64,000 nt of DNA. Origin: Streptomyces sp. B1I3 (GTDB taxonomy: Bacteria; Actinomycetota; Actinomycetes; Streptomycetales; Streptomycetaceae). The notes below the pieces were generated by a model. That model searched no databases. It was given only the letters and a program-made list of their open reading frames with translations, and was not told the DNA's origin. Numbering within the stretch: the stretch's first letter is position 1; each line of letters starts with the position of its first letter. Position numbers and translations under genes: made by a program. The DNA is taken from assembly GCF_030816615.1 (NCBI RefSeq), contig NZ_JAUSYD010000001.1, positions 6,160,501-6,224,500 of the forward strand. The letters run 5' to 3'. Shown here one piece after another: positions 25,082 to 33,716 of the stretch.

Positions 25082-25112
25082 CGCCCGTCCCCGAGGCAGT
25101 TGAGGAGCACAG

Positions 25113-25304
25113 ATGAGCATGGCTGTGGTCGGCTTGATCGCCGGCATGGCACTCGGCTTCGCCGGGTACTTCGGCGGATTCGGCGCGTTCCTGCTGGTCG
25201 CCGCACTGGGGGCCGTCGGCTTCATCGCCGGCCGCTTCCTGGACGGCGACCTGGAGCCCGGCGACTTCTTCCGGAGTCGCGAGCGCGGCGACCGGCGACG
25301 GTGA
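25113..25304 (+). CDS. Small membrane protein of the Asp23 cluster (DUF2273-like)
   Basis: 63 residues: a continuous hydrophobic hairpin (about residues 4-43, VVGLIAGMALGFAGYFGGFGAF then LLVAALGAVGFIAGRFL) followed by a charged cytoplasmic tail (DGDLEPGDFFRSRERGDRRR). The layout resembles DUF2273 proteins that occur in Asp23/AmaP operons. ATG with TTGAGGAG upstream. Its stop overlaps the GTG of the next gene (GTGA). Confidence 0.78.
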   Translation: MSMAVVGLIAGMALGFAGYFGGFGAFLLVAALGAVGFIAGRFLDGDLEPGDFFRSRERGDRRR

Positions 25305-25660
25305 CGGCGGTGACGGACCGGGTCCCCGCCGTCGGCCGCGGGGAGACCCGGATCGCCGACCGGGTCGTGGCAAAGATCGCGGCCCAGGCCGCCAGGGAGG
25401 CGGTCGACGAGCCGTCGAGGGCCGGCAAGCCGCCGCGCGCCACGGTCACCGTGCACCGGGAGACCGCCCGGGTGCGCGTCAGCCTGGAACTCGGCTACCC
25501 CGGTGACATCGGCCGTCAGTGCGGGGCGGTGCGTCGCCGCGTCGCCGAACGGGTAAGAGCACTCGCGGGGATGGAGGTGCCCGAAGTGTCGGTGCAGGTC
25601 GAGCGGCTGCACCGCGCGGAAGCGGGCACACCGCCCCGGAGGGGAGCATCGGATGAGTGA
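25301..25660 (+). CDS. Second, shorter Asp23-like protein
   Basis: 119-residue paralogue of the first Asp23 protein. It keeps the opening GETRIADRVVAKIAAQAAREAV, the middle strands PPRATVTVHRETARVRVSLELGYPGDIGRQC and the closing AGMEVPEVSVQVERLH. Lacks the acidic tail. The GTG start overlaps the previous stop; a second GTG three codons later is an alternative. Its stop overlaps the next ATG, so the genes are translationally linked. Confidence 0.78.
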   Translation: MTAVTDRVPAVGRGETRIADRVVAKIAAQAAREAVDEPSRAGKPPRATVTVHRETARVRVSLELGYPGDIGRQCGAVRRRVAERVRALAGMEVPEVSVQVERLHRAEAGTPPRRGASDE

Positions 25661-26339
25661 GCCCCACGACCCGTCGGACAGCACGCAGCGCCTGCCCACG
25701 AGCGGGCCCGCGGAGTCCGGCGGCGCAGTCGGCACGGTCGGGTCCGGATCGGGCTCGACCTACGAATCCGCGCCACCGGCCGGTCGGACCGGCGGACGGG
25801 CCGGCCGCTTCTGGTCCGCGCGGCGCGTTCCCGCCGCCCTGCTGGCCCTGCTGGTCCTCGCGGGCGCCGGACTCCTGCTCTACGACATCGCGGCGGTCCG
25901 CACCGACCACCCCGCCATGCGGTGGCGGCGCTCGCTCGCCGACGAACTGGCGAGCCGTCACCTCGACGACGTGTGGGTGCTGGCGGGGTCCGCGGCAGCG
26001 GCGGCCGTCGGCCTCTGGCTGCTCCTCCTGGCGCTTACCCCCGGGTTGCGCGGGCTGCTGCCGATGCGGCGCGACCACGCCGGCGTACGGGCCGGTCTGG
26101 ACCGCACCGCCGCCGCCACGGTCCTGCGTGACCGGGCCGTGGAGGTGTCCGGAGTGCAGTCCGTACGCGTGAGGGTGCGGCGGCGCAAGGCGACCGTGCG
26201 GGCCGTCTCGCACTTCCGTGAGCTCGACGACGTCCGGGCCGATCTGGACAGTGCCGTGGGCGAGGGCATCAGGGAGCTCGGGCTGGCGCGGCCGCCCGGT
26301 CTGTCCGTCCACGTCCGCCGGCCGGGGAAGAAGAGGTGA
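25653..26339 (+). CDS. DUF6286-type membrane protein of the Asp23 cluster
   Basis: 228 residues. A disordered polar N-terminus (about 1-50, S/T/G/P-rich) is followed by two membrane segments, near 58-76 (VPAALLALLVLAGAGLLLYD) and 108-128 (VLAGSAAAAAVGLWLLLLAL), and a soluble C-terminal domain (VEVSGVQSVRVRVRRRKATVRAVSHF) that repeats the strand pattern of Asp23-like proteins. Likely anchors or couples Asp23 proteins at the membrane. It overlaps the preceding gene by 8 nt and the following one by a GTGA. Confidence 0.78.
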   Translation: MSEPHDPSDSTQRLPTSGPAESGGAVGTVGSGSGSTYESAPPAGRTGGRAGRFWSARRVPAALLALLVLAGAGLLLYDIAAVRTDHPAMRWRRSLADELASRHLDDVWVLAGSAAAAAVGLWLLLLALTPGLRGLLPMRRDHAGVRAGLDRTAAATVLRDRAVEVSGVQSVRVRVRRRKATVRAVSHFRELDDVRADLDSAVGEGIRELGLARPPGLSVHVRRPGKKR

Positions 26340-26923
26340 GACGCGTGATCGCGACCGTCAACCGGGTCCTGCTGGGCCTTGCCGGACTGATCCTCCTCGT
26401 CGTCGGGGGCGCCGTCCTCGTGACGGGGCTCGGCGTCTCCGTGCCCTCCTGGTGGCCGTTCGAGGGCAAGAGCGACGTGTTGCTCAGCAAGGGCGACCGG
26501 TACCGCTGGCGGGACGAGGGCTGGTGGTGGCCGACCGTCATCGCCGTCCTCGCCGTCCTGGTGGTCCTCGCCCTGTGGTGGCTCTTCGCCCAGCTGCGGC
26601 GCGCCCGCCTCGCGGAAGTGCTGGTGGACAGCGGCGACGGTGAGGGAGCTCTGCTCAGGGGCAAGGCCCTGGAGGGAGTGCTCGGGGACGAGGCGGGCGC
26701 GATGGACGGGGTGTCCGCCGCGAAGGTCTCGCTGACCGGCCGGCGCACCGCCCCGCAGGCCCGCGTCCGGCTGCTGTTGGAGCCCCACGCCGCCCCGGAG
26801 CAGGCGCTGCGCGGACTGTCCGAAGGCGCGCTGGAGCACGCGCGCACCTCGGCCGGCCTGGACGAGCTGCCGGCCGAGGTCCGCCTCAAGGCGGTCAAGC
26901 ACCGTGCCGAGCGGGTGAACTGA
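26336..26923 (+). CDS. amaP: AmaP-like alkaline shock membrane anchor
   Basis: 195 residues with two transmembrane helices, about 8-32 (NRVLLGLAGLILLVVGGAVLVTG) and 64-86 (WPTVIAVLAVLVVLALWWLF), then a cytoplasmic domain with AAKVSLTGRRTAPQARVRLLLEPHAAPEQ. This is the AmaP layout, which tethers Asp23 to the membrane in Gram-positive bacteria. The GTG start overlaps the upstream stop; GTG 26345 is an alternative. Last gene of the cluster. Confidence 0.8.
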   Translation: MRRVIATVNRVLLGLAGLILLVVGGAVLVTGLGVSVPSWWPFEGKSDVLLSKGDRYRWRDEGWWWPTVIAVLAVLVVLALWWLFAQLRRARLAEVLVDSGDGEGALLRGKALEGVLGDEAGAMDGVSAAKVSLTGRRTAPQARVRLLLEPHAAPEQALRGLSEGALEHARTSAGLDELPAEVRLKAVKHRAERVN

Positions 26924-27008
26924 CAGGCCGCCGGGTCGGGGCCCGGGGCAGGTGTGCCGACGGGCCGCCGGGTCGGCCCCGGGGCGGGCGTGCCGCCGGA
27001 CAGCCGGG

Positions 27009-27765
27009 TCAGAAGCCGTGGCGGGCGCCGCCGTCGACCGGCACCATGATGCCCGTCAGATAGGAGGCGGCGGGGGAGAGCAGGAAGGCCGAGGTCTTCC
27101 CGAACTCCTCCGGGGTGCCGTAGCGGCGCAGGGGGATGCGCGCCTCGTTGGCCGCGCGGGAGGCCTCCGCGTCGCCGGACAGGGCGTCGAGTTCGCGTAC
27201 CCGGTCGGTGTCGATCCTGGACGGCAGGACCCCGACGACCCGGATGCCCCGCGGGCCCAGTTCGTCGGCGAGGGACTTGGCGAAGCCGGCGAGGCCGGGA
27301 CGCAGGCCGTTGGAGATGGTCAGTCCGGCGATCGGCTCGTGCACCGATGCGGACAGGACGAAACCGATGACACCACCCTCGCCCAGCTCGGCGGCGGCCG
27401 TGCGGGCGAGGCGTACGGCCCCGAGGAAGACCGACTCGAACGCGGACTGCCACTGCTCGTCCGTGTTGTCGGCGACGAAGCCGGGCGCCGGACGCGCCGA
27501 CGCTGATGAGGATGCCGTCCAGCCGGCCCCACCGTTCCTTCGCCGCGTCCACGAGGCGCCGGGCGGCCGCCGGGTCGGCGTTGTCCGCGACGATCCCGAC
27601 CGCGTCCGGCCCCAGTTCCGCGGCGGCGGCCGACACGCTCTTCTCGTCACGGCCGGAGACGATCACCTTCGCGCCGTCGGCGGCGAGGGCGTGCGCGGTG
27701 GCGTTGCCCAGCCCGCGGGTCGCGCCGGTGACGACGTAGACGCGGTCCTTCAGTCCAAGATCCAT
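27009..27765 (-). pseudogene. Short-chain dehydrogenase interrupted by a +1 frameshift
   Basis: The first frame reads a good SDR N-terminus: VYVVTGATRGLGNATAHALAADGAKVIVSG, ending at LDGILISVGAS. The protein resumes one frame over with PAPGFVADNTDEQWQSAFESVFLGAVRLAR and continues through the SDR core to the normal end YLTGIMVPVDGGARHGF. One extra base near 27494 (GGCGCGTCC where GGCGGTCC would restore the frame) accounts for it. Either the gene is inactivated or the assembly has an error; codon use on both sides is still intact, so the event is recent or artefactual. It starts 4 nt after the GH15 gene stop and would be the distal gene of that operon. Confidence 0.82.
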
Positions 27766-27769
27766 GGCC

Positions 27770-29563
27770 CTATCCTGCCGCGTCCCCGGCGCTGAGGTCG
27801 ACCGCGCTGTTCACCAGGCCGATGTGGCTGAACGCCTGCGGGTAGTTGCCGAGCTGGCGCCCGGCCACCGGGTCGTACTCCTCGGCCAGCAGCCCCACGT
27901 CGTTGCGCAGGGCGAGGAGCCGCTCGAAGAGTTCCTCGGCCTCGCCCGCCCGGCCCGTCCGCTGCAGCGCGTCGACCAGCCAGAACGAACAGACGACGAA
28001 CGCGCCTTCGTCGCCGGGCAGACCGTCCACGGACACGCCCTCGGTGCTGTAGCGGCGGATCAGGCCGTCATGGGCGAGCTCCTCGCGCACCGCGTCGACC
28101 GTGCCGACGACCCGGGGATCGTCCGACGGCAGGAAGCCGGTCCGCACGATGAGCAGCGTCGCCGCGTCCAGCTCCTGCGACCCGTAGTACTGGGTGAAGG
28201 TGTTGCGCACGGGGTCGTAGCCCTTCTCGCAGACCTCGGCGTGCACGGCGTCCCGCATCGCCCGCCAGCGGTCGGCGTCGCCCGGCAGCTCGGGGTGCTG
28301 CTCCAGAGTGCGCACGGCACGATCGGCCGCGACCCACGCCATCACCTTGGAGTGCACGAAGTGCCGGCGCTGTCCCCGGATCTCCCACAGGCCCTCGTCC
28401 GGCTCACGCCAGGTGGACTCCAGGAAGCCGAGCAGACTGAGCTGCAGGTTCCAGGCATGCGGCTTGTTGTCGAGACCGGCCTCGCGCGCCAGCATGAGCG
28501 AGTCGATGACCTCGCCGTACACGTCGAGCTGCCGCTGCTGCACCGCCGCGTTGCCCGTGCGCACGGGCCGGGAGTTCTCGTAGCCGCTCAGCCACGGCAG
28601 CTCCGTCTCGGGCAGCCGCCGTTCACCGGCGAGTCCGTACATGATCTGCAGGTCCGCCGGGTCGCCGGCGACGGCCCGCAGCAGCCAGTCCCGCCAGGCC
28701 GCCGCCTCCTCGACGTAGCCGGCGGAGATCATCGCGCCGAGCGTGAGGGTGGAGTCCCGCAGCCAGCAGTAGCGGTAGTCCCAGTTCCGTACGCCGCCGA
28801 TCTCCTCCGGCAGCGAGGTGGTCAGGGCAGCCACGATCCCGCCGGTGGGTGCGTAGGTGAGTGCCTTCAGCGTGATCAGGGAGCGGAGCACCGCCTGCCG
28901 GTGCCTGCCCTTGTACGTGCACTGCGCGGACCACTTCGCCCAGTCGGTAAGGGTGTGCTTCAGCGCCTTGTGCGGATCGATGAGCCTCGGGCGCGGGGAG
29001 TGGGAGGGGTGCCAGGTGAGGACGAACGCCACGCTCTCGCCCTCGGTGACCGTGAACGAGGAACAGGTGCTGAACTGCTGGCCCCAGGTCTTGACCGGCG
29101 GCTCACTGCGCAGCCAGACGGAGTCGGGGCCGGCCACCGCGACCCGGTGGCCGTGGGAGCGGCGCATCCAAGGGACCACGGAGCCGAAGTCGAAGCGCAG
29201 CCTCAGGACGGAGCTCATGTCGACGCTGCCACTGACGCCCTCGACGATGCGCATGATGTCGGGCGCCTTGTCGCGCTGCGGCATGAAGTCGATGACCTTG
29301 ACCGTCCCGGTCCTGGTCTCCCAGAAGGTCTCCAGGACCAGGGTGTCGTCCACGTAGGCACGCCGGGTGCAGGTGTCGTCGCTGTTCGTGCCCTGGGGGG
29401 CGATACGCCAGTGGCCGTTTTCCTCGTCACCGAGAAGGGCGGCGAAGCAGGCACCCGAGTCGAAGCGGGGCAGGCACAGCCAGTCCACAGAACCGTTCCT
29501 GCCGACCAGGGCGGCGGTCTGGAGATCGCCGATGATGGCGTAGTCCTCGATGCGTGGGGTCAC
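27770..29563 (-). CDS. Glycoside hydrolase family 15 (trehalase/glucoamylase-like)
   Basis: 597-residue cytoplasmic enzyme with the bacterial GH15 layout: N-terminal beta-sandwich (IEDYAIIGDLQTAALVGRNGSVDWLCLPRFDS) to about residue 210, then the (alpha/alpha)6 barrel. Catalytic-region motifs are GGVRNWDYRYCWLRDSTLTL and, near the end, LLAEEYDPVAGRQLGNYPQAFSHIGLVN with the catalytic glutamates. Close relatives in mycobacteria hydrolyse trehalose, so trehalase is the best guess; glucoamylase-type action on maltooligosaccharides is the alternative. Start is GTG (VTPRIEDYAI). The frameshifted SDR gene follows after 4 nt. Confidence 0.87.
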   Translation of the reverse strand: MTPRIEDYAIIGDLQTAALVGRNGSVDWLCLPRFDSGACFAALLGDEENGHWRIAPQGTNSDDTCTRRAYVDDTLVLETFWETRTGTVKVIDFMPQRDKAPDIMRIVEGVSGSVDMSSVLRLRFDFGSVVPWMRRSHGHRVAVAGPDSVWLRSEPPVKTWGQQFSTCSSFTVTEGESVAFVLTWHPSHSPRPRLIDPHKALKHTLTDWAKWSAQCTYKGRHRQAVLRSLITLKALTYAPTGGIVAALTTSLPEEIGGVRNWDYRYCWLRDSTLTLGAMISAGYVEEAAAWRDWLLRAVAGDPADLQIMYGLAGERRLPETELPWLSGYENSRPVRTGNAAVQQRQLDVYGEVIDSLMLAREAGLDNKPHAWNLQLSLLGFLESTWREPDEGLWEIRGQRRHFVHSKVMAWVAADRAVRTLEQHPELPGDADRWRAMRDAVHAEVCEKGYDPVRNTFTQYYGSQELDAATLLIVRTGFLPSDDPRVVGTVDAVREELAHDGLIRRYSTEGVSVDGLPGDEGAFVVCSFWLVDALQRTGRAGEAEELFERLLALRNDVGLLAEEYDPVAGRQLGNYPQAFSHIGLVNSAVDLSAGDAAG

Positions 29564-29586
29564 GCTCTGGCGTCTTCCCGAAGCAG

Positions 29587-29605
29587 CGCCCTGTTAAGCA
29601 GGGCG
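29587..29605 (-). terminator. Small hairpin between SURF1 and GH15 genes
   Basis: CGCCCTG-TTAAG-CAGGGCG, a 7-bp stem in the 69-bp gap. It is modest in strength and may attenuate rather than end transcription from the SURF1 gene into the GH15 gene. Confidence 0.45.
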
Positions 29606-29632
29606 ACCGGAGCGAAAACACCGTGGCGGGAG

Positions 29633-30427
29633 CTACGCGTTCACCGGCTCCGGCTCCGTGGCCGCCTCGGCGTCCCGGGCCGCCTGTTCGAGGTCCTTCT
29701 TCTCGCGGCGCACGAGGATCACCCAGCCGACGGGGACCCCCGCCGCGAACAGCCACCACTGGACCGCGTAGGCCATGTGCGGACCGATCGAGCTGTCGTC
29801 GGGGGCGGCGATCGTCTCGGGGCTGCCGTCGGCCGGTTCGGGGGCGGTCAGCTCGACATAGCCGCCCATGACCGGGCGGCCGAGCAGCTGCGCCTGCTGG
29901 GCGCTGTTGATGAGCATCACCTGGCGGTCCGGCAGACCCGCCAGGTCCCTGATGCCGCTGGCGCCCGTCGTCTCGTCGGCCTTGAGCCGGCCGGTGAGGG
30001 TGATCTCGCCGCTCGGCGGCGCCGGGACCCGCGGGAACGCCTCCTGGGTCGCGGCGGCCGGGACCCAGCCGCGGTTGACCAGGACGGTGCCACCGCCCTT
30101 GAGGTCGAAAGGCGTCAGCACCAGGACGCCGATGCGCTCGTCCCGCGAGGTGCGGCGCCGCACGACCACCTCGTGCGCGGTGTCGAACGTCCCGGTGGCC
30201 GTCACGGCACGCCAGTAGTCGGAACGGGGAACGGTGTGACCCGGCGACGTGAGACGTGAGACGGGTGCCGGGGCCGCCTCGAGGTTCCGCGTGATCAGCG
30301 CGTTCTGCGCGACCCGGTGTTCATGCCGGTGCAGCTGCCAGAAACCCAGCTCGACCATCGTGGGAATCAGGACGAGGACGAGGAGGGTGACGATCACCCA
30401 CTGCCGGGTCAACAGGAAGCGGTACAC
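29633..30427 (-). CDS. SURF1 family cytochrome oxidase biogenesis protein
   Basis: 264-residue membrane protein with one helix at each end, about residues 7-28 (QWVIVTLLVLVLIPTMVELGFWQLHRH) and 215-236 (AYAVQWWLFAAGVPVGWVIL), enclosing an extracytoplasmic domain. The signature LVNRGWVP and GFWQLHR motifs are those of SURF1/Shy1, which assists heme-copper oxidase assembly. A charged alanine/glutamate tail ends the protein. A TACCGT box 6 nt before the GTG suggests a leaderless mRNA and supports the start. Confidence 0.87.
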   Translation of the reverse strand: MYRFLLTRQWVIVTLLVLVLIPTMVELGFWQLHRHEHRVAQNALITRNLEAAPAPVSRLTSPGHTVPRSDYWRAVTATGTFDTAHEVVVRRRTSRDERIGVLVLTPFDLKGGGTVLVNRGWVPAAATQEAFPRVPAPPSGEITLTGRLKADETTGASGIRDLAGLPDRQVMLINSAQQAQLLGRPVMGGYVELTAPEPADGSPETIAAPDDSSIGPHMAYAVQWWLFAAGVPVGWVILVRREKKDLEQAARDAEAATEPEPVNA

Positions 30428-30486
30428 CCCATGACGGTACAACCGGGGCCATGGGGTGCGGCACGGAGGGGTCCCCGTGGGGCCCG

Positions 30487-30720
30487 TCATACTTTGTCCA
30501 CGATGCCCGTCCTTCCCTCGGCCCGGGCGCAGTGACCGCCGCAGTACCAGTGGCCGTCGACCTCGACGCCCTGCCCGATGACCTGCACCCGGCAGTGCTC
30601 ACAGATGGGCGCCATGCGGTGGATGGCGCAGGAGAAGCAGTCGAAGACGTGCACCGCCCCCTGGGCGTGCACCTCGAAGGACATCCCGTAGTCGTTCCCG
30701 CAAACTTCACAACGTGCCAT
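30487..30720 (-). CDS. Small cysteine-rich zinc-ribbon-like protein
   Basis: 77 residues with paired cysteines and histidines: CEVCGND near the N-terminus, FDCFSCAIHRM, PICEHCRVQVIG, and WYCGGHCAR near the C-terminus. The spacing suggests two or more structural zinc sites, as in small treble-clef or LIM-like proteins. No enzymatic motif. Function unknown; it is conserved in position next to SURF1 in streptomycetes as far as I recall. Start ATG; the next gene on the strand (SURF1) begins 59 nt after its stop. Confidence 0.8.
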   Translation of the reverse strand: MARCEVCGNDYGMSFEVHAQGAVHVFDCFSCAIHRMAPICEHCRVQVIGQGVEVDGHWYCGGHCARAEGRTGIVDKV

Positions 30721-30783
30721 GCGCCACAGGGTGGGACGCCGGGCGGCGGCGGGCGAGCGGATACCGGGCGAGTCGTGGCCGGT

Positions 30784-31785
30784 TCACTCCGATGACGGTG
30801 ACGGCGGTGGTACGGCGACCGTGCGGGCCGGGGCGACGTCGCGCAGCAGATGCGTGAATGCGCTCTCCTCCACGATCGGGGTCCCGAACGACTTGGCCTT
30901 GACGGTCTTGGACGTGGCCGCGTCCGGATCGTTGGTGACGAGCAGGCTCGTCAGCCGGGAGACGCTGGTCGCCACGTGCAGACCGGCCTCCACGGCCCGG
31001 TCCTCCAGGAGCTCGCGGTCGACGGAGGTGTCCCCGGAGAACGCCACCCGCATGCCCTGCATGAGGGGCTTGTCCGACTCGTACCGGCCGGGGTTCGGGT
31101 ACGGGCACGCGGGGCGCTTGCGCGAGGGGCGCCAGCTGCCCTGGCCGCGTGAGGGCTGGTAGCCGGCGCGCGGTAGGACGGGGGAGTCGCTCCACTCGGT
31201 CAGCGGCCGGCACTCCAGCAGCGGCAGGCGCATGCCGCCCCGGGCCGCCGCGTGCAGGCTCGGCCGGAACGCCTCGGCCAGTACCCGGGCGTCGTCCAGT
31301 GCGTGGTGGGCGCGCTGCTGCACCACGCCGAAGTGCGCGGCCAGCGACTCCAGCTTGTGGTTGGGCAGCGGGAGCCGGAGCTCCTTGGAGAGCGCGATCG
31401 TGCACAGGCGCTGTTCGACGGGGGCGGTGACCGCCGCCCGCGCGTACTCCCGGGCCAGCATCGACCAGTCGAACGCCGCGTTGTGCGCCACGAGCACCCG
31501 CCCGGCGAGCCGCTCGGAGAGCTGGGCGGCGACCTCCGGGAAGAGGGGTGCACCCTCCAGGACATCGCTGGTCAGTCCGTGGATCCAGACGGGGCCGGGA
31601 TCCCGCTCGGGGTTGACCAGCGTGTACCAGTGGTCCTCGACGTTGCCCAGGGCGTCCAGGCGGTAGACGGCAGCGGACACTATCCGGTCGTCGCGGGCGA
31701 GTCCGGTGGTCTCCACGTCGACGACCGCGTACCCCTGGGGGTAGGCGGTCGGCCACGGCGCTGCGGTCTGACGGTCGTCGAGCAT
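30784..31785 (-). CDS. DEDDh 3'-5' exonuclease with C-terminal BRCT domain
   Basis: 333 residues. The exonuclease domain (about 15-185), like DNA polymerase III epsilon, shows ExoI VVDVETTGLARDDRI, ExoII LVAHNAAFDWSML and ExoIII RAHHALDDARVLAEAF with the DEDDh histidine. A linker with QPSRGQGSWRPSRKRPACP leads to a BRCT domain (about 240-315: MRVAFSGDTSVDRELLEDRAVEAGLHV...SLLVTNDPDAATSKTVKAKSFG). It probably acts in DNA repair or proofreading outside the main polymerase. TATTCT lies 8 nt before the ATG, so the leader is at most very short. Confidence 0.87.
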   Translation of the reverse strand: MLDDRQTAAPWPTAYPQGYAVVDVETTGLARDDRIVSAAVYRLDALGNVEDHWYTLVNPERDPGPVWIHGLTSDVLEGAPLFPEVAAQLSERLAGRVLVAHNAAFDWSMLAREYARAAVTAPVEQRLCTIALSKELRLPLPNHKLESLAAHFGVVQQRAHHALDDARVLAEAFRPSLHAAARGGMRLPLLECRPLTEWSDSPVLPRAGYQPSRGQGSWRPSRKRPACPYPNPGRYESDKPLMQGMRVAFSGDTSVDRELLEDRAVEAGLHVATSVSRLTSLLVTNDPDAATSKTVKAKSFGTPIVEESAFTHLLRDVAPARTVAVPPPSPSSE

Positions 31786-31943
31786 GGTCACAGAGAATAC
31801 GGGCCACTGCCGACAGCCTCCTATCCGGGCGACCGGGGCCACGGACCGGATGCGAAACCGCAGGAGGCCCGGAGGAGTTGGCGACCGTGTCCGGGAGGCG
31901 GGTCGGGATGCACCGGGTGAGGGTGCGGTGAGACGCTCCCGGG

Positions 31944-32663
31944 GTGACGGAGACACAGGTGCAGGCCCATGACGAACCACACGAAAACGGACTTGGCGCC
32001 CGGCTCAACTGGCTGCGTGCCGCGGTGCTCGGCGCCAACGACGGCGTGGTCTCCACCGCGGGCCTCGTCGTCGGTGTCGCCGGGGCCACCGACGACCGCG
32101 GCGCCCTGCTGACCGCCGGGCTGGCCGGGCTGCTCGCGGGGTCCATGTCGATGGCGGCGGGCGAGTACGTGTCGGTGTCCACCCAGCGCGACTCGGAGAA
32201 GGCGGCGCTCGCCACCGAGAAGCGGGAGCTGGAGGAGACCCCGGAGGCCGAACTCGCCGAACTGGCAGGCATGCTGGAGGAGAAGGGGCTGAGCGCCGAG
32301 GTCGCCCGGGAGGCCGCCGCCCAGCTCACGGAGCGCGACGCGCTGCGCGCGCACGCCGAGGTCGAGCTGGGCATCGACCCGGACGAGCTGACCAATCCCT
32401 GGCACGCGGCGGGTGCGAGCTTCCTGGCCTTCACGATGGGCGCGCTGTTGCCCCTGCTGGCCATCGTGCTGCCACCCGCCCCGCTGCGGCTGACCGTCAC
32501 GGTGCTCTCGGTACTCGCCGTGCTGGCCCTCACCGGCTGGTGGAGCGCACGTCTGGGCGAGGCGCCGGCGGGGCGTGCGGTGCTGCGGAACATGGCCGGG
32601 GGAGCGATCGCGATGGCGGTGACGTACGCGGCGGGGGCGCTGCTGGGCGCGGCGGGGGTCTGA
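31944..32663 (+). CDS. VIT1/CCC1 family metal transporter
   Basis: 239-residue membrane protein of the vacuolar iron transporter family. It opens with NWLRAAVLGANDGVVSTAGLVVGVAGA (helix 1 signature), continues GLLAGSMSMAAGEYVSVSTQRDSEKA, has a long cytoplasmic helical metal-binding stretch (about 85-145, E-rich) and ends with three further helices. Bacterial members export Fe(II) or Mn(II). Start GTG with purine-rich upstream sequence. Divergent from the DEDDh exonuclease. Confidence 0.87.
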   Translation: MTETQVQAHDEPHENGLGARLNWLRAAVLGANDGVVSTAGLVVGVAGATDDRGALLTAGLAGLLAGSMSMAAGEYVSVSTQRDSEKAALATEKRELEETPEAELAELAGMLEEKGLSAEVAREAAAQLTERDALRAHAEVELGIDPDELTNPWHAAGASFLAFTMGALLPLLAIVLPPAPLRLTVTVLSVLAVLALTGWWSARLGEAPAGRAVLRNMAGGAIAMAVTYAAGALLGAAGV

Positions 32664-32822
32664 GGGCGGTCGCGGGGCGGAGGTGTGTGCGGGCGATGGT
32701 GCGGGGCGCGTCCGCGGGCGGTGGCCTTGGAGGAATCCGCCAAGTGCTCCTGACGTGAGGTCTCACATACTTGTCGGTAACAACGTCTATGCGTGGCCCG
32801 CCGGCCGCTCTACGGTGCTCGG

Positions 32823-33716
32823 ATGGAGCCGAACCTGCCCGATGTCGTGCTGTGGTCCATCCCGGCCTTCGTCCTGCTCACCGTCCTCGAAGTGGTGGTC
32901 CACCGGCTTCATCCGGACGAGGACGCCGCCGGGTACGACGCCAAGGACGCCGCCACCAGCGTCACCATGGGGCTCGGCAGCCTGGTCTTCGACCTGCTGT
33001 GGAAGATACCCGTCGTCGCCATCTACGCGGCGGTCTACGAACTGACCCCGCTGCGCGTCCCCGTCCTGTGGTGGACGGTCCTGCTGATGCTGCTCGCCCA
33101 GGACTTCTTCTACTACTGGTCCCACCGGGGCCACCACGTCGTCCGCATCCTCTGGGCCTGCCACGTGGTCCACCACTCCAGCCGGAAGTTCAACCTCACC
33201 ACGGCGCTGCGCCAGCCCTGGACCTCCCTGACCGTCTGGCCGTTCTACGTCCCCCTCATCGCCTGCGGGGTCCACCCGGCCGCGCTCGCCTTCTGCTCCT
33301 CGGCGAACCTCGTCTACCAGTTCTGGGTGCACACCGAGCGGATCGACAAGTTGCCCCGCCCCTTCGAATTCGTCCTCAACACCCCCTCCCACCACCGGGT
33401 GCACCACGCCTCCCAGGGGGGATACCTCGACCGGAACTTCGGCGGCATCCTGATCGTCTGGGACCGGCTCTTCGGCTCCTTCACCGCAGAGACCGAGCGG
33501 CCCGTCTTCGGGCTCACCAAGAACATCGCGACCTACAACCCGTTCCGGGTCGCCACGCACGAGTACGCCGCCATCGCCCGGGACGTACGCGCGGCGGACA
33601 CCTGGAGCGAGCGGGCGGGCCGCGTCTTTCGCGGACCGGGCTGGCAGCCGTCGAGGAGCGGGGGCGCCGGGCCCGCGCCCGTGCGGCCGCACGCCGCCAC
33701 CGAGCGAACGGGATGA
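32823..33716 (+). CDS. Sterol desaturase/fatty acid hydroxylase family protein
   Basis: 297-residue membrane di-iron oxygenase-like protein. The histidine clusters that bind the iron centre are YYWSHRGHHVV, ACHVVHHSSRKFN and PSHHRVHHASQGGYLDRNFGG, with several membrane helices between residue 10 and 175. It likely hydroxylates or desaturates a lipid; substrate unknown. The ATG at 32823 is preferred over GTG 32793 because TACGGT (32811-32816) lies 6 nt before it, fitting a leaderless promoter. Its stop overlaps the lysoplasmalogenase ATG, hinting at a joint lipid role. Confidence 0.85.
   Translation: MEPNLPDVVLWSIPAFVLLTVLEVVVHRLHPDEDAAGYDAKDAATSVTMGLGSLVFDLLWKIPVVAIYAAVYELTPLRVPVLWWTVLLMLLAQDFFYYWSHRGHHVVRILWACHVVHHSSRKFNLTTALRQPWTSLTVWPFYVPLIACGVHPAALAFCSSANLVYQFWVHTERIDKLPRPFEFVLNTPSHHRVHHASQGGYLDRNFGGILIVWDRLFGSFTAETERPVFGLTKNIATYNPFRVATHEYAAIARDVRAADTWSERAGRVFRGPGWQPSRSGGAGPAPVRPHAATERTG

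Noticed and set aside
26269..27765. 498-residue minus-strand ORF starting as an SDR
   Set aside because: Only its first 90 residues are SDR sequence. After the frameshift it runs through the wrong frame and across the AmaP gene on the other strand, so the long ORF is not a protein.
32755..32766. GTGAG-GT-CTCAC palindrome before the sterol desaturase gene
   Set aside because: Short dyad 57 bp upstream of the inferred promoter with no supporting repeats; chance cannot be excluded.
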